A stretch of 64,000 bases of DNA from the NCBI RefSeq assembly GCF_000717745.1, contig NZ_JOBH01000002.1, positions 496,001 through 560,000 of the forward strand, given 5' to 3'. The position numbers were made by a program, and so were the translations under genes. How positions within the stretch are numbered: position 1 is the first letter of the stretch; each line of letters starts with the position of its first letter. This DNA comes from Streptomyces violens (GTDB taxonomy: Bacteria; Actinomycetota; Actinomycetes; Streptomycetales; Streptomycetaceae). Below the pieces are notes generated by a model. It was given only the letters and a program-made list of their open reading frames with translations. It was not told where the DNA came from and searched no databases. Positions 44,212-53,184 of this stretch are shown here, one piece after another.

Positions 44212-45171
44212 ATGACGACAGAGCCCGACACCACCGTCGCCGTCAAGGACGTCTTCGGCATCGACTCGCACCTCACGGTCCCCGCGTTCAGTGAGCCCAC
44301 CGAGCACGTCCCCGAGGTGGACACCGCGTACCGCTTCCAGCCCGACGTCACGCTGGCCCTGCTCGCCGGCTTCGCCCGTAACCGCCGGGTCCTGGTCCAG
44401 GGTCTGCACGGCACCGGAAAGTCCACCCATGTCGAGCAGGTCGCGGCGCGTCTCAACTGGCCCTGTGTCCGCGTGAATCTGGACGGTCACCTCAGCCGCC
44501 TCGACCTGATCGGCAAGGACGCGGTGGTCCTGCGGGACGGACAGCAAGTGACGGAGTTCCAGGAAGGCGTGCTGCCCTGGGCGCTGCAGCGGCCCGTCGC
44601 GCTGATCCTGGACGAGTACGACGCCGGGCGCCCCGACGTCATGTTCGTCATCCAGCGGATGCTCGAACGCGACGGCCGGCTCACGCTCATGGACCAGAAC
44701 CGCGTCCTGCGCCCGCACCCGGCCTTCCGCCTCTTCGCCACGGCCAACACCGTGGGGCTGGGCAATCTCAACGGGCTCTACCACGGTGCCCAGCGCCTGA
44801 ACCACGCCCAGATCGACCGCTGGAACATCGTCGCGTCGCTGAACTACCTCCCGGCGGAGGAGGAAGCGGCGATCGTCCGGTCCCGCGTCCCTTCGTACGA
44901 GAGCGACCAGGGGCACGCGACCGTGGCGGCCATGGTCGCGGTCGCCGAGCTGACCCGCCAGGGCTTCCGCGCCGGCGACCTCTCCACCCTGATGTCCCCC
45001 CGTACGGTCATCACCTGGGCCGAGAACACCGAGATATTCGGCGACCCGGCACCCGCCTTCCTCCTCTCCTTCCTCAACAAGTGCGACGAGGCCGAACGCC
45101 CACTGGTCGCCGAGTACTTCCAGCGCTGCTTCGACCGCGAGCTGCCCGAGTCCTACGCGGCCGCGACATGA
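44212..45171 (+). CDS. CobS-like / MoxR-type AAA+ ATPase
   Basis: 319 aa. AAA+ ATPase resembling the CobS subunit of aerobic cobaltochelatase. Walker A VLVQGLHGTGKST, Walker B LILDEYDAG, sensor 1 FATANTVGLG and an arginine-finger region (HAQIDRWNIV) are present. It overlaps by ATGA with the CobT-like VWA gene. No CobN gene is in the window, so cobalt insertion into a corrinoid is not the obvious role. AAA-VWA pairs of this type also act as metal or cofactor-insertion chaperones, and its place inside the sulfonate locus suggests service to one of those enzymes. Confidence 0.85.
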   Translation: MTTEPDTTVAVKDVFGIDSHLTVPAFSEPTEHVPEVDTAYRFQPDVTLALLAGFARNRRVLVQGLHGTGKSTHVEQVAARLNWPCVRVNLDGHLSRLDLIGKDAVVLRDGQQVTEFQEGVLPWALQRPVALILDEYDAGRPDVMFVIQRMLERDGRLTLMDQNRVLRPHPAFRLFATANTVGLGNLNGLYHGAQRLNHAQIDRWNIVASLNYLPAEEEAAIVRSRVPSYESDQGHATVAAMVAVAELTRQGFRAGDLSTLMSPRTVITWAENTEIFGDPAPAFLLSFLNKCDEAERPLVAEYFQRCFDRELPESYAAAT

Positions 45172-46898
45172 CGGGGACGGCAACGGGGACGGCGGTACAG
45201 GCCGCGGTGCGCCGCCGGCAGCAGGCCGAGGAGTTGTGCGCGGCGGCGGTACGGGCGCTGAGCGCGGACCCCGAGGTGCACTACCGCGGCGGGCGGCCCT
45301 ACCGCGGCCCGCGCCCGGTCCCCGTGCACGCGCCGCACGCCCGCCCTTCCCCCGACGATGCCGACTTCGCCTCCCTGCGCGGCGCCGCCGACGGCCTGGC
45401 GCTGCGGCTGCGTGGCTCGGACCCGCGCCTGCACGCCGAGGTGTGCCCCACGGACGATCCGGCGGCGCGCCTGGTCTTCGAGCTGCTGGAACAGTTCCGT
45501 ACGGAGGCGGGCGCGGGCACGGACGGACCGCTGCCCGGCGTACGCACCAACCTCCGCCACCGCTTCCTCCGCTGGTCCCGCGCGTGCGAGGAGTCCGGTC
45601 TCACCGAGACCGCGCGCGGTCTGCTGCTCTTCACCGTCGCGCACGTCGCGCGCGCCCGGATCACCGGCGAGCCGGTCCCCGCGCACGCCGAGGACCCCAT
45701 CGAGGCCACCCGCGCCGCGCTCGCCCCGCTGACCGGCCACGACCTGGCCGCGCTGCGCCGCCACCGCGCCGACCAGCACGCCTTCGCGCCGCCCGCGCTG
45801 TCCCTGGCCCGCACGGTCGCCGGCCTGCTCGCGACGGCCGACGGGCCCGCCACGGAGGACGACGCGGAGGACCCTCCCGAGGACGACCTCTCCCCCTTCA
45901 CCGCCCTCCTCGACCTCGACTCCGAGTCCGTCGAGGAGACCGCCACCGCCGCGTCGGGGCGCAGCCGGATCCTGGCGGACGACCCCGGCGGCTACCGCGT
46001 CTTCACCACCGCGTACGACCGCGAGGGCCCCGCCGCCGCGCGCGTCAGGGCCGAGCTGCTGCACGAGTACCGCGACCGCCTGGACCGCCGCATCGCCGAC
46101 CAGGGCGTCAACGTCCCCCGGCTCGCCCGCGAGCTGCAGTTGCTGCTCGCCACCCCGGCCCGCGACGGCTGGGAAGGCGGCCAGGAGGCCGGCCACATCG
46201 ACGGCGCCCGCCTCACCCAGCTCATCACCTCGCCCACCGAGCGCCGCCTCTTCCGTACCGAACGCACCACCCCGGTGGCCGACGCGCTGGTCACCTTCCT
46301 CATCGACTGCTCGGGCTCGATGAAGGAGCACGCCGAGTCCGTGGCGATGCTGGTGGACGTCTTCGCCCGCGCCCTGGACCAGGCGGGCGCGGCCTGCGAG
46401 ATCCTCGGCTTCACCACCGGCGCCTGGAACGGCGGCCGGGCCCGCCGCGACTGGCTCCGGGCCGGCCGCCCGCCCCACCCCGGCCGCCTCAACGAACGCT
46501 CCCACCTGGTCTTCAAGGACGCGGCCACCCCCTGGCGCCGCGCCCGCCGCGACATCGCGGCCCTCCTCAAGCCCGACCTCTTCCGCGAGGGCATCGACGG
46601 CGAGGCAGTGGAATGGGCCTGTGCCCGGGCCGCGGCCCGCCCCGAGTCCCGCAGGCTGCTCCTCGTCGTCTCCGACGGCAGCCCCATGGACACCGCCACC
46701 AATCTCACCAACGACCGCCACTACCTCGACCACCACCTGCGGGACGTGGTGGCCCGCCACGCAGCCGGAACGGAGATCCACGGCATCGGCGTGGGCCTGG
46801 ACCTGAGCCCGTACTACCGCCACTCCCGCATCCTGAACCTCGCGGCCGACACCGGGAACGGCATCTTCCGCGAGGTGCTGGGGCTACTGGCCCGCTAG
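45168..46898 (+). CDS. CobT-like von Willebrand factor A protein
   Basis: 576 aa. The C-terminal VWA domain has an intact MIDAS start, FLIDCSGSMKEH at about residue 377-385, and VVSDGSPMDTATNLTNDRHYLDHHL near the end, as in CobT. The N-terminal 370 residues are helical with an acidic stretch (EDDAEDPPEDDLSPF), also CobT-like. The ATG overlaps the stop of the CobS-like gene. Predicted to form an AAA-VWA chaperone with it. Its 3' end overlaps the convergent MocR gene by 15 bp. Confidence 0.83.
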   Translation: MTGTATGTAVQAAVRRRQQAEELCAAAVRALSADPEVHYRGGRPYRGPRPVPVHAPHARPSPDDADFASLRGAADGLALRLRGSDPRLHAEVCPTDDPAARLVFELLEQFRTEAGAGTDGPLPGVRTNLRHRFLRWSRACEESGLTETARGLLLFTVAHVARARITGEPVPAHAEDPIEATRAALAPLTGHDLAALRRHRADQHAFAPPALSLARTVAGLLATADGPATEDDAEDPPEDDLSPFTALLDLDSESVEETATAASGRSRILADDPGGYRVFTTAYDREGPAAARVRAELLHEYRDRLDRRIADQGVNVPRLARELQLLLATPARDGWEGGQEAGHIDGARLTQLITSPTERRLFRTERTTPVADALVTFLIDCSGSMKEHAESVAMLVDVFARALDQAGAACEILGFTTGAWNGGRARRDWLRAGRPPHPGRLNERSHLVFKDAATPWRRARRDIAALLKPDLFREGIDGEAVEWACARAAARPESRRLLLVVSDGSPMDTATNLTNDRHYLDHHLRDVVARHAAGTEIHGIGVGLDLSPYYRHSRILNLAADTGNGIFREVLGLLAR

Positions 46899-48443
46899 CT
46901 GGCGCTCCACCAGGCGGCCGAGGATCCGGATGCCCGGGTCGATGGCGTGCAGCGGCGGCGCGGCGAAGCCGATGCGGAAGTGGTTCAGGGGCGGTTCGTC
47001 ACCGAGGTGGTAGATGTCGCCGCGCTCGATGAGGACGCCGTGCCGCTGGGCGCGCTCCACCAGGCGGCGGCAGTCGAGCTCCGCCGGCCCCGTCATCCAC
47101 AGGCTCACCCCGCCCGGTGACGGCGTCGTGTGCCAGGGGAGGTGGGTGTTGACGGCTGTACAGGCGGCTTCCCACTTGCGCATGAGCTGGCCGCGGTAGC
47201 GGCGGACGGCGCGGTGGTACTCGCCGGACTGGATCAGGAGGGCCAGTGCGCGCTGAGTGTGGCCGGAGGGGTGGCGGACCGAGTAGCGGCGCAGGTCGCG
47301 GAGTTCGCGGACGAGTTCCTTGGCGCCGACGAGGTAGCCCAGGCGCAGGCCGGGGGCCAGGAACTTGGAGAAGGTACCGAGGTAGACGACCTGGTCGGTG
47401 GTGTCCAGACCCTTCAGGGCCGGGGTCGGGCTGCCCTGGTAGCGGAACTCGCTGTCGTAGTCGTCCTCGACGATGACCGTGCCGCTCTCGCGGACGAGGT
47501 TGAGCAGTTCCCGGCGGCGGCCGATGCCGAGCGTGACGTTGGTGGGGTGGTGGTGGCTGGGGGTGACGTGCAGCAGGTCGACGCCGGCGAGGGTGGGCGG
47601 CGGGGTGAGCCCGGCGGCGGTCACGGGGAGCGGCATCAGACGGGCGCCGGCGCGGACGAAGATGTGCCGGGCGTCGAGGTAACCGGGGTCCTCGACGGCG
47701 ACGACGGAGCCGGTGCCGAGGAGGGCGCGGGTGAGGAGGTCCAGGCCCTGCTGGGAGCCGACGGTGACCAGGACCTCCTCGGGGGTGGCCTCGACGCCGC
47801 GGGCCGGGAGGAGGCGGCTGCAGACCATCTCGACCAGCAGCGGGTCGTCGAAGGCGATGCTGTCCTGGAGGCTGTAGCGGGCGTGCGGCTGGTACAGCGC
47901 TTCGTTGAGCGCGCGGGACCAGTCACGGGCGGGGAAGGCCCGCAGGTCGACCTGGCCGGCGAGGAAGGGGTACGGATACTCCGCCCAGTCGGCGCGCTTC
48001 TCGATGTGCGGGAGGGTGTCCTCGGGGTGGCCGCGCAGCCGTGAGGTCCAGTCGAAGGGCTCGTGTACGGGGCGCTGCTCGGCGGCGCAGTACGGCCGCA
48101 TGTCGCGGTTGACGAAGATGCCCTGCCGCACCCGGCTCTCGACGAAGCCCTCGGCGACCAGCTCCTGGTACGCGGCGTTCACGGTGTTACGGGAAAGGCC
48201 CAGCTCACGGGCGAGTTCGCGGGACGAGGGCAGCCTGCTGCTGGCGTCGATGGTGCCGACCGCTATGCCGTGCTCGATGGCCTTGCGGATCTGGCGGTAC
48301 AGCGGCTCGGCGGAGTTCCGGTCGATGTCGATCAGTGTGCGTGGAATGCCTGCCTCCTGCGATGGCGGTGGCGGGGAACGTGCTGCACCGACGCGTGCGG
48401 GCGGGCGGGGAGGACCGGCGTGCGGAGGCGGCACTGCCCCCAT
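46884..48443 (-). CDS. MocR/GntR-type regulator, TauR-like
   Basis: 519 aa from ATG 48443. An N-terminal GntR winged helix (PLYRQIRKAIEHGIAVG, LPSSRELARELGLSRNTVNAAYQEL) is joined to an aminotransferase-fold domain with the PLP lysine in LGTFSKFLAPGLRLGY. TauR, the activator of taurine aminotransferase genes in Rhodobacter, is of this class, and this gene diverges from ald-tpa. The start is uncertain. ATG 48443 has a weak SD, while a perfect AGGAGG (48353-48358) stands 5 nt before an ATT codon (48347), after which the conserved IPRTLIDIDRN begins. Confidence 0.87.
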   Translation of the reverse strand: MGAVPPPHAGPPRPPARVGAARSPPPPSQEAGIPRTLIDIDRNSAEPLYRQIRKAIEHGIAVGTIDASSRLPSSRELARELGLSRNTVNAAYQELVAEGFVESRVRQGIFVNRDMRPYCAAEQRPVHEPFDWTSRLRGHPEDTLPHIEKRADWAEYPYPFLAGQVDLRAFPARDWSRALNEALYQPHARYSLQDSIAFDDPLLVEMVCSRLLPARGVEATPEEVLVTVGSQQGLDLLTRALLGTGSVVAVEDPGYLDARHIFVRAGARLMPLPVTAAGLTPPPTLAGVDLLHVTPSHHHPTNVTLGIGRRRELLNLVRESGTVIVEDDYDSEFRYQGSPTPALKGLDTTDQVVYLGTFSKFLAPGLRLGYLVGAKELVRELRDLRRYSVRHPSGHTQRALALLIQSGEYHRAVRRYRGQLMRKWEAACTAVNTHLPWHTTPSPGGVSLWMTGPAELDCRRLVERAQRHGVLIERGDIYHLGDEPPLNHFRIGFAAPPLHAIDPGIRILGRLVERQLAGQ

Positions 48444-48751
48444 CGGATTGACCGGATTCGCCTTGTCGTGGGGTGCCAGCTGACGGGATCGTAACCGCGT
48501 CCGGGCCCCTGCCCAAGAGGTCGGACAGGAGAAATTGCCCGGCCGGGTCGGTTTCGGGGCTCCCCGCCCTGGACCCATCAGAAGCCGGAGAACTGGCGCT
48601 TACGCCCGGACCAGTTGGCCCCGCACGCTAACGCAACAACGCATCACGGCATCACGAACGCCACAACGCGTCACGACGGAGCGCCGCCGCCCCGGACACC
48701 GCATGTCACCGGGCGCCCTGCCGCGCCCGCCCCTACCGATGGGAGTTCTTC
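48444..48751. promoter_or_regulatory. Divergent control region of the MocR gene and ald
   Basis: 308 bp with no gene. AACTGG (48591-48596) and CCAGTT (48611-48616) form an inverted repeat, and CTGGACC/CTGGCGC elements repeat about 24 bp apart, loosely like the CTGGAC direct repeats used by TauR. A run of ACGCATCACG-like repeats (about 48628-48675) lies closer to ald. Confidence 0.4.
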
Positions 48752-49867
48752 GTGAAGATCGGAATCCCGCGCGAGATCAAGAACCACGAGTACCGGGTGG
48801 CCATCACCCCCTCGGGCGTCCACGAGCTCGTCCGCCACGGCCACTCCGTGTACATCGAGGAGGGCGCCGGCGCCGGCTCCTCGATCCCGGACGCCGAGTA
48901 CGCAGCGGCCGGTGCCACCCTCCTGCGGGACGCCGATCAGGTCTGGGCCACCGCCGACATGATCCTGAAGGTCAAGGAGCCGATCGCCGAGGAGTACCAC
49001 CGGATGCGCGAGGGGCAGCTGCTCTTCACGTATCTGCACCTCGCGGCCTCCAAGGAGTGCACGCAGGCGATGCTGGAGTCCGGCATCACCGGCGTCGCGT
49101 ACGAGACGGTGCAGCCCGCCGACGGCTCGCTGCCGCTGCTCTTCCCGATGTCGGAGGTCGCGGGCCGGCTCGCGCCGCAGGTCGGCGCGTACCACCTGAT
49201 GCGTGCGGCAGGCGGCCGCGGCGTCCTGATGGGCGGCGTCTCCGGCACCACCCCGGCCAAGGTCGTGGTCGTCGGCGCCGGCGTCTCCGGCATGAACGCG
49301 GTGGCCGTGGCCACCGGCATGTGGGCCGACGTCACGCTGCTCGACCTCAACATCGAGAAGCTGCGCGCCGCCGACCGGATGTACCAGGGCCGGATCCGGA
49401 CCGTCGCCTCCAACGCCTTCGAGCTGGAGCGGGCCGTCCTGGAGGCGGACCTGGTCATCGGCGCGGTACTGGTGCCCGGCGCCCGCGCCCCCAAGCTGAT
49501 CAGCAACGACCTGGTCTCCCGGATGAAGGAGGGCTCGGTACTGGTCGACATCGCCATCGACCAGGGCGGCTGCTTCGAGGACTCCCGCCCGACCACGCAC
49601 GCCGACCCCACGTACCGGGTCCACGACTCGGTCTTCTACTGCGTCGCGAACATGCCCGGCGCGGTCCCGAACACCTCCACGTACGCACTGACCAACGTGA
49701 CCCTGCCGTACGTCCTGGCCATCGCCGACAACGGCCTGGCCGCCGCGGCCGAAGCCGACCCCGCCGTCAAGCGCGGCATCAACGTGGTGGGCGGCCAGCT
49801 CACCTACCAGCCGGTGGCCGAGGCGCACGACCTGAAGTACGTCGACGTCGACGAGGTCCTCGTCTGA
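48752..49867 (+). CDS. ald: Alanine dehydrogenase
   Basis: 371 aa. NAD-dependent oxidative deamination of L-alanine to pyruvate and ammonia. The N-terminal [20 protein letters not shown], the active-site segment [12 protein letters not shown] (His near residue 96) and the NAD-binding [16 protein letters not shown] are all typical. Start GTG 48752. It precedes the taurine-pyruvate-type aminotransferase by 85 bp. In the taurine pathway Ald regenerates the pyruvate acceptor from the alanine formed, which explains its position. Probably activated by the divergent MocR regulator. Confidence 0.95.
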   Translation: MKIGIPREIKNHEYRVAITPSGVHELVRHGHSVYIEEGAGAGSSIPDAEYAAAGATLLRDADQVWATADMILKVKEPIAEEYHRMREGQLLFTYLHLAASKECTQAMLESGITGVAYETVQPADGSLPLLFPMSEVAGRLAPQVGAYHLMRAAGGRGVLMGGVSGTTPAKVVVVGAGVSGMNAVAVATGMWADVTLLDLNIEKLRAADRMYQGRIRTVASNAFELERAVLEADLVIGAVLVPGARAPKLISNDLVSRMKEGSVLVDIAIDQGGCFEDSRPTTHADPTYRVHDSVFYCVANMPGAVPNTSTYALTNVTLPYVLAIADNGLAAAAEADPAVKRGINVVGGQLTYQPVAEAHDLKYVDVDEVLV

Positions 49868-49875
49868 GGCACGCG

Positions 49876-49906
49876 CCGGGCCCGCCCGACCGCGGCGCGG
49901 GCCCGG
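49876..49906 (+). terminator. Hairpin between ald and the aminotransferase gene
   Basis: CCGGGCCCGC (49876-49885) pairs with GCGGGCCCGG (49897-49906) around an 11-nt loop, 8 nt after the ald stop. It may attenuate read-through or stabilise the ald mRNA 3' end. Confidence 0.5.
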
Positions 49907-49952
49907 ACCGTACGACCTCCCCACCCGCTCCCCCCTCTCCGGAAGGATCACC

Positions 49953-51323
49953 GTGAGCACCGACTCCTCCCTCCGCGCCAAGGCGCAGGCCCACCTCGGC
50001 CAGCACTTCACCCGCAACGACGTCTGGCAGGACGAGGGCCTGCCGGTCTTCGTCCGCAGCGAGGGCTGCCACCTCTACGACGAGCGGGGCCGCCGCTTCC
50101 TGGACGGCCTGGCCGGGCTGTTCTGCGTCAACATGGGCCACGGCCGCGGCGACATCGTGGCCGCCGCCACGAAGCAGATGGAGACGCTGCCGTACTCCAC
50201 GAACTGGGGCGCGGCGCACCCGCCGGCCGTCGAGGCGGCGAGCCTGATAGCCGACCTGGCGCCCGGCGATCTGAGCGTCACCTGGTTCGTCAACTCCGGT
50301 TCGGAGGCCGTGGAGACGGCGATCAAGTTCGCCCGGCAGTACCACAAGAGCCAGGGCGCGCCGGAGCGTACGAAGATCATCAGCCGGCACATGGCGTACC
50401 ACGGGGTGACTCTCGGCGCCCTGTCCGTGACCGGGCTCCCGAAGATCCGCGACCCGTTCCAGCCGCTCCTGCCGGGCATCCGGCACGTACCCAACACCCT
50501 TGGGTTCACCGGCGATTGTGGCCCTGCGGACCAGCTGGACTGCGTCCGCGCCATCGAGCAGGCCATCGTCGAGGAGGGCCCGGAGACGGTCGCCGCGGTC
50601 TTCGCCGAACCGGTGCAGAACGGGCGGGGCGCGCTGGTGCCGCCGGACGGGTACTGGCGCGAGCTGCGCCGGATCTGCGACAAGTACGGCGTACTCCTCG
50701 TCGCCGACGAGGTCATCTGCTCCTTCGGGCGGCTCGGCGAGTGGTTCGGCAGCGGGTACTTCGGCGTCGTGCCCGACATGATCACCTTCGCCAAGGGCTC
50801 CACGTCCGGATACGCGCCGCTGGGCGGCATGATCGCCCGGGAGCCGCTGGTACGCGGGCTGTTCGAGTCGCCGAAGGGCGGTACGTTCACGCACGGCGCG
50901 ACCTGGGGCGGCCACCCGGTCTCCACGGCTGTCGCGGTCGCCAACATCACCGCCATGCGGGACGAGAACGTCCTCGGCAACGTCCGCACCCTCGGCCCCG
51001 AGCTGCGCGCCGGGCTGGAGACCTTCAAGGACCGCTACCGCGTCGTGAAGGACGTACGCGGCATGGGCTTCTTCTACGCGGTGGAGCTGATGGCCGACAG
51101 CGAGACCGGCCGCGAGCTGACCGAGGAGGAGTCGACGAAGGTACTCCGCGAGGTGCTGCCGACCGCCTTCAAGCGCACGGGCGTCATCCTGCGCCCCGAC
51201 GACCGGGGCGCGACGATGCTGATGATCTCGCCGCCGCTGGTCGCCGACCGCGAGGTGCTCGGCGAGCTGCTCTCGGGCGTGGACGTGATGATCGCGGACG
51301 TACAGCGGAGCGTACTGGGCTGA
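49953..51323 (+). CDS. tpa: Class III aminotransferase, probable taurine-pyruvate aminotransferase
   Basis: 456 aa PLP enzyme. The PLP lysine lies in [17 protein letters not shown], the Asp in [16 protein letters not shown], and the phosphate-binding [15 protein letters not shown] is present. Class III omega-aminotransferases include taurine-, beta-alanine- and GABA-pyruvate enzymes. The choice of taurine rests on the neighbours ald, xsc and pta and on a TauR-like regulator. GTG 49953 follows GGAAGGA. The last 20 nt including the stop are nearly duplicated 32 bp downstream. If not taurine, a beta-alanine-pyruvate specificity is the main alternative. Confidence 0.85.
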   Translation: MSTDSSLRAKAQAHLGQHFTRNDVWQDEGLPVFVRSEGCHLYDERGRRFLDGLAGLFCVNMGHGRGDIVAAATKQMETLPYSTNWGAAHPPAVEAASLIADLAPGDLSVTWFVNSGSEAVETAIKFARQYHKSQGAPERTKIISRHMAYHGVTLGALSVTGLPKIRDPFQPLLPGIRHVPNTLGFTGDCGPADQLDCVRAIEQAIVEEGPETVAAVFAEPVQNGRGALVPPDGYWRELRRICDKYGVLLVADEVICSFGRLGEWFGSGYFGVVPDMITFAKGSTSGYAPLGGMIAREPLVRGLFESPKGGTFTHGATWGGHPVSTAVAVANITAMRDENVLGNVRTLGPELRAGLETFKDRYRVVKDVRGMGFFYAVELMADSETGRELTEEESTKVLREVLPTAFKRTGVILRPDDRGATMLMISPPLVADREVLGELLSGVDVMIADVQRSVLG

Positions 51324-51651
51324 CGCGGCCGCAGGAGCGGAACGTACTGGGCTGAGGCCGCCGCCGCGTATACGGGGCGGCTCGAACAACCTCGTCCCCC
51401 CAACAGGGGGTTACCCAAGGGAGGCGGCGCGGACACGCCCGCCTTCTTTGGCGTACCCGGGACTCGGCGTACCCGAAGCTTGGCGTGCCCGGAAACGATC
51501 ATCATGCAATGCCGGTGCAACACGTGTGTCATGCGCGCGTTCTAGGCTCCCCTCTGGTACCGCGATATCGCTGGTTTCTGGCGCTTTCTCCGGAGTTCAC
51601 CGGGCGGCCATCATCCCCGACAATGCCGATTACCCAAGGAATGGGGTCCCC
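51324..51651. other. Intergenic region before the APC permease
   Basis: 328 bp with no gene. It contains a 19-of-20 copy (51336-51355) of the final 20 nt of the aminotransferase gene, a weak 5-bp hairpin CCCCC-AACA-GGGGG (51397-51410) and the palindrome GCGATATCGC (51562-51571). No convincing promoter hexamer pair was found. Confidence 0.5.
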
Positions 51652-53139
51652 GTGGGAGAGAAGAACACCGAAACCACCGAAACCACCGAAAGTTCAGGGC
51701 TGCGCAGCGAACTCAAACAGCGCCATATGCAGCTCATCGCCCTCGGCGGAGTCATCGGCGCGGGACTGTTCGTCGGCAGCGGCGTGGTCATCGAGGACGC
51801 CGGGCCGGCCGCCATCATCTCGTTCCTGCTGGCCGGCGGGCTGGTCATCCTGGTCATGCGGATGCTGGGCGAAATGGCCGTGGCCCGCCCCTCGGTGGGT
51901 TCCTTCTACGCGTACGCACGGCTCGCCCTGGGCAATTGGGGCGGATTCACCATCGGCTGGCTCTACTGGTATTTCTGGGTGAATGTGGTGGCGCTGGAGG
52001 CGGTGGCCGGCGCGAGCCAGCTGCACGTCTGGCTGCCCGGAATTCCGCTGTGGGTCATCAGCCTCTGCCTGATGGTCATCCTCACCGCGGTCAACATGTT
52101 CTCCGTGAAGTCCTTCGGGGAGTTCGAGTACTGGTTCTCCTCCATCAAGGTCGCCGCCATCACCGTATTTCTCGTCCTCGGCCTGGTATTCGTCCTGGGG
52201 CTGTGGCCGGGCGCCCATGAAGCGGACGTCTCGAATCTGACCGCGCACCAGGGATTCGCGCCGCACGGCATCGGCCCGGTGCTCGCCGCCGTCATTCCGG
52301 CCGTCGGCTTCTTCACCGGCGCCGAGATCGCCGCCCTGGCCGCCTCGGAGTCCAGCGAGCCGCGCCGCAACGTCGCCAAGGCCACCAACTCCGTCGTGCT
52401 GCGCGTGCTGCTGTTCTACGTCGGCTCGATCTTCCTGGTCATCGCGATCGTGCCGTGGAACAAGCCGGGGGTGGCGGACGGCCCGTATGTCGCCGCGCTC
52501 CAGCAGATCGGCATCCCCTCCGCCGGCGCCCTGATGCGGATCCTCGTCCTGGTCGCCGTGCTCTCCTCGCTGAACGCCGGGCTCTACAGCGCCTCCCGCA
52601 TCGTCTTCGCGCTCACCAGGAACGGTGACGCGCCGCGCGGCCTGACCAAGCTCAGCAAGCGGGGCGTGCCGCGCCGCGCGATCCTCCTCGCGACCACCCT
52701 CGGCTATGTCTCGGTGATCATCGCGTATGTCTCGCCGGACGCGGTCTTCTCCTTCATCGTGCACTCCTACGGAGCCGTGGCCCTCTTCGTGTACCTGCTG
52801 GTCGCCCTCTCCCAGTTGCGGCTGCGGCGCCGCCTGGAGCGCGAGGACCCGGGCGCGCTCCAGTTGAAGATGTGGTGGTACCCCTACCTGAGCTGGTTCA
52901 CGGTGGCCGCGATGGCGGTCGTGATCTTCACGATGGCCGTACTGCCGTCCACCCGCATGGACTTCGCGGCCAGCGCGGTCACGCTCGTGGTGGTCCTCGC
53001 GGCGTACGGGGTGCGCGCGTACCGGAAGCGGGGGCCGGGCGGGGCCGCGGCCGAGGCGCCGGAGGAGGCGCCCGTCGATCTGCCGAGTACGGGCGCCACG
53101 GCGGTGTCGGCGTCGGAGGCGAAGGTTCCCCGCGCCTGA
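51652..53139 (+). CDS. APC-family amino acid permease
   Basis: 495 aa with about 12 helices. Amino acid/proton symporter of the GabP/AnsP group: LKQRHMQLIALGGVIGAGLFVGSG in helix 1 and GFFTGAEIAALAASESSEPRRNVAKA in the helix 6/7 loop are family marks. The N-terminus before helix 1 carries a short TTE repeat (tandem GAAACCACC at DNA level). GTG 51652 has AAGGA 11 nt upstream; the longer frame to 51448 is not coding-like. Beside the aminotransferase it may import the amine substrate (taurine, beta-alanine, GABA or alanine), which is an inference. Confidence 0.87.
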   Translation: MGEKNTETTETTESSGLRSELKQRHMQLIALGGVIGAGLFVGSGVVIEDAGPAAIISFLLAGGLVILVMRMLGEMAVARPSVGSFYAYARLALGNWGGFTIGWLYWYFWVNVVALEAVAGASQLHVWLPGIPLWVISLCLMVILTAVNMFSVKSFGEFEYWFSSIKVAAITVFLVLGLVFVLGLWPGAHEADVSNLTAHQGFAPHGIGPVLAAVIPAVGFFTGAEIAALAASESSEPRRNVAKATNSVVLRVLLFYVGSIFLVIAIVPWNKPGVADGPYVAALQQIGIPSAGALMRILVLVAVLSSLNAGLYSASRIVFALTRNGDAPRGLTKLSKRGVPRRAILLATTLGYVSVIIAYVSPDAVFSFIVHSYGAVALFVYLLVALSQLRLRRRLEREDPGALQLKMWWYPYLSWFTVAAMAVVIFTMAVLPSTRMDFAASAVTLVVVLAAYGVRAYRKRGPGGAAAEAPEEAPVDLPSTGATAVSASEAKVPRA

Positions 53140-53147
53140 CCGGGAAT

Positions 53148-53172
53148 GCGGGCCGTACCGCATACGGCCCGC
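53148..53172. terminator. Bidirectional terminator permease / secDF
   Basis: GCGGGCCGTA (53148-53157) and TACGGCCCGC (53163-53172), 5-nt loop, between the convergent stops at 53139 and 53185. Confidence 0.8.
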
Positions 53173-53184
53173 ACCCCACGTCCG

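Noticed and set aside
44212..46898. Aerobic cobaltochelatase (CobNST) locus
   Set aside because: The large CobN subunit and other cobalamin genes are missing, and the neighbours belong to sulfonate metabolism.
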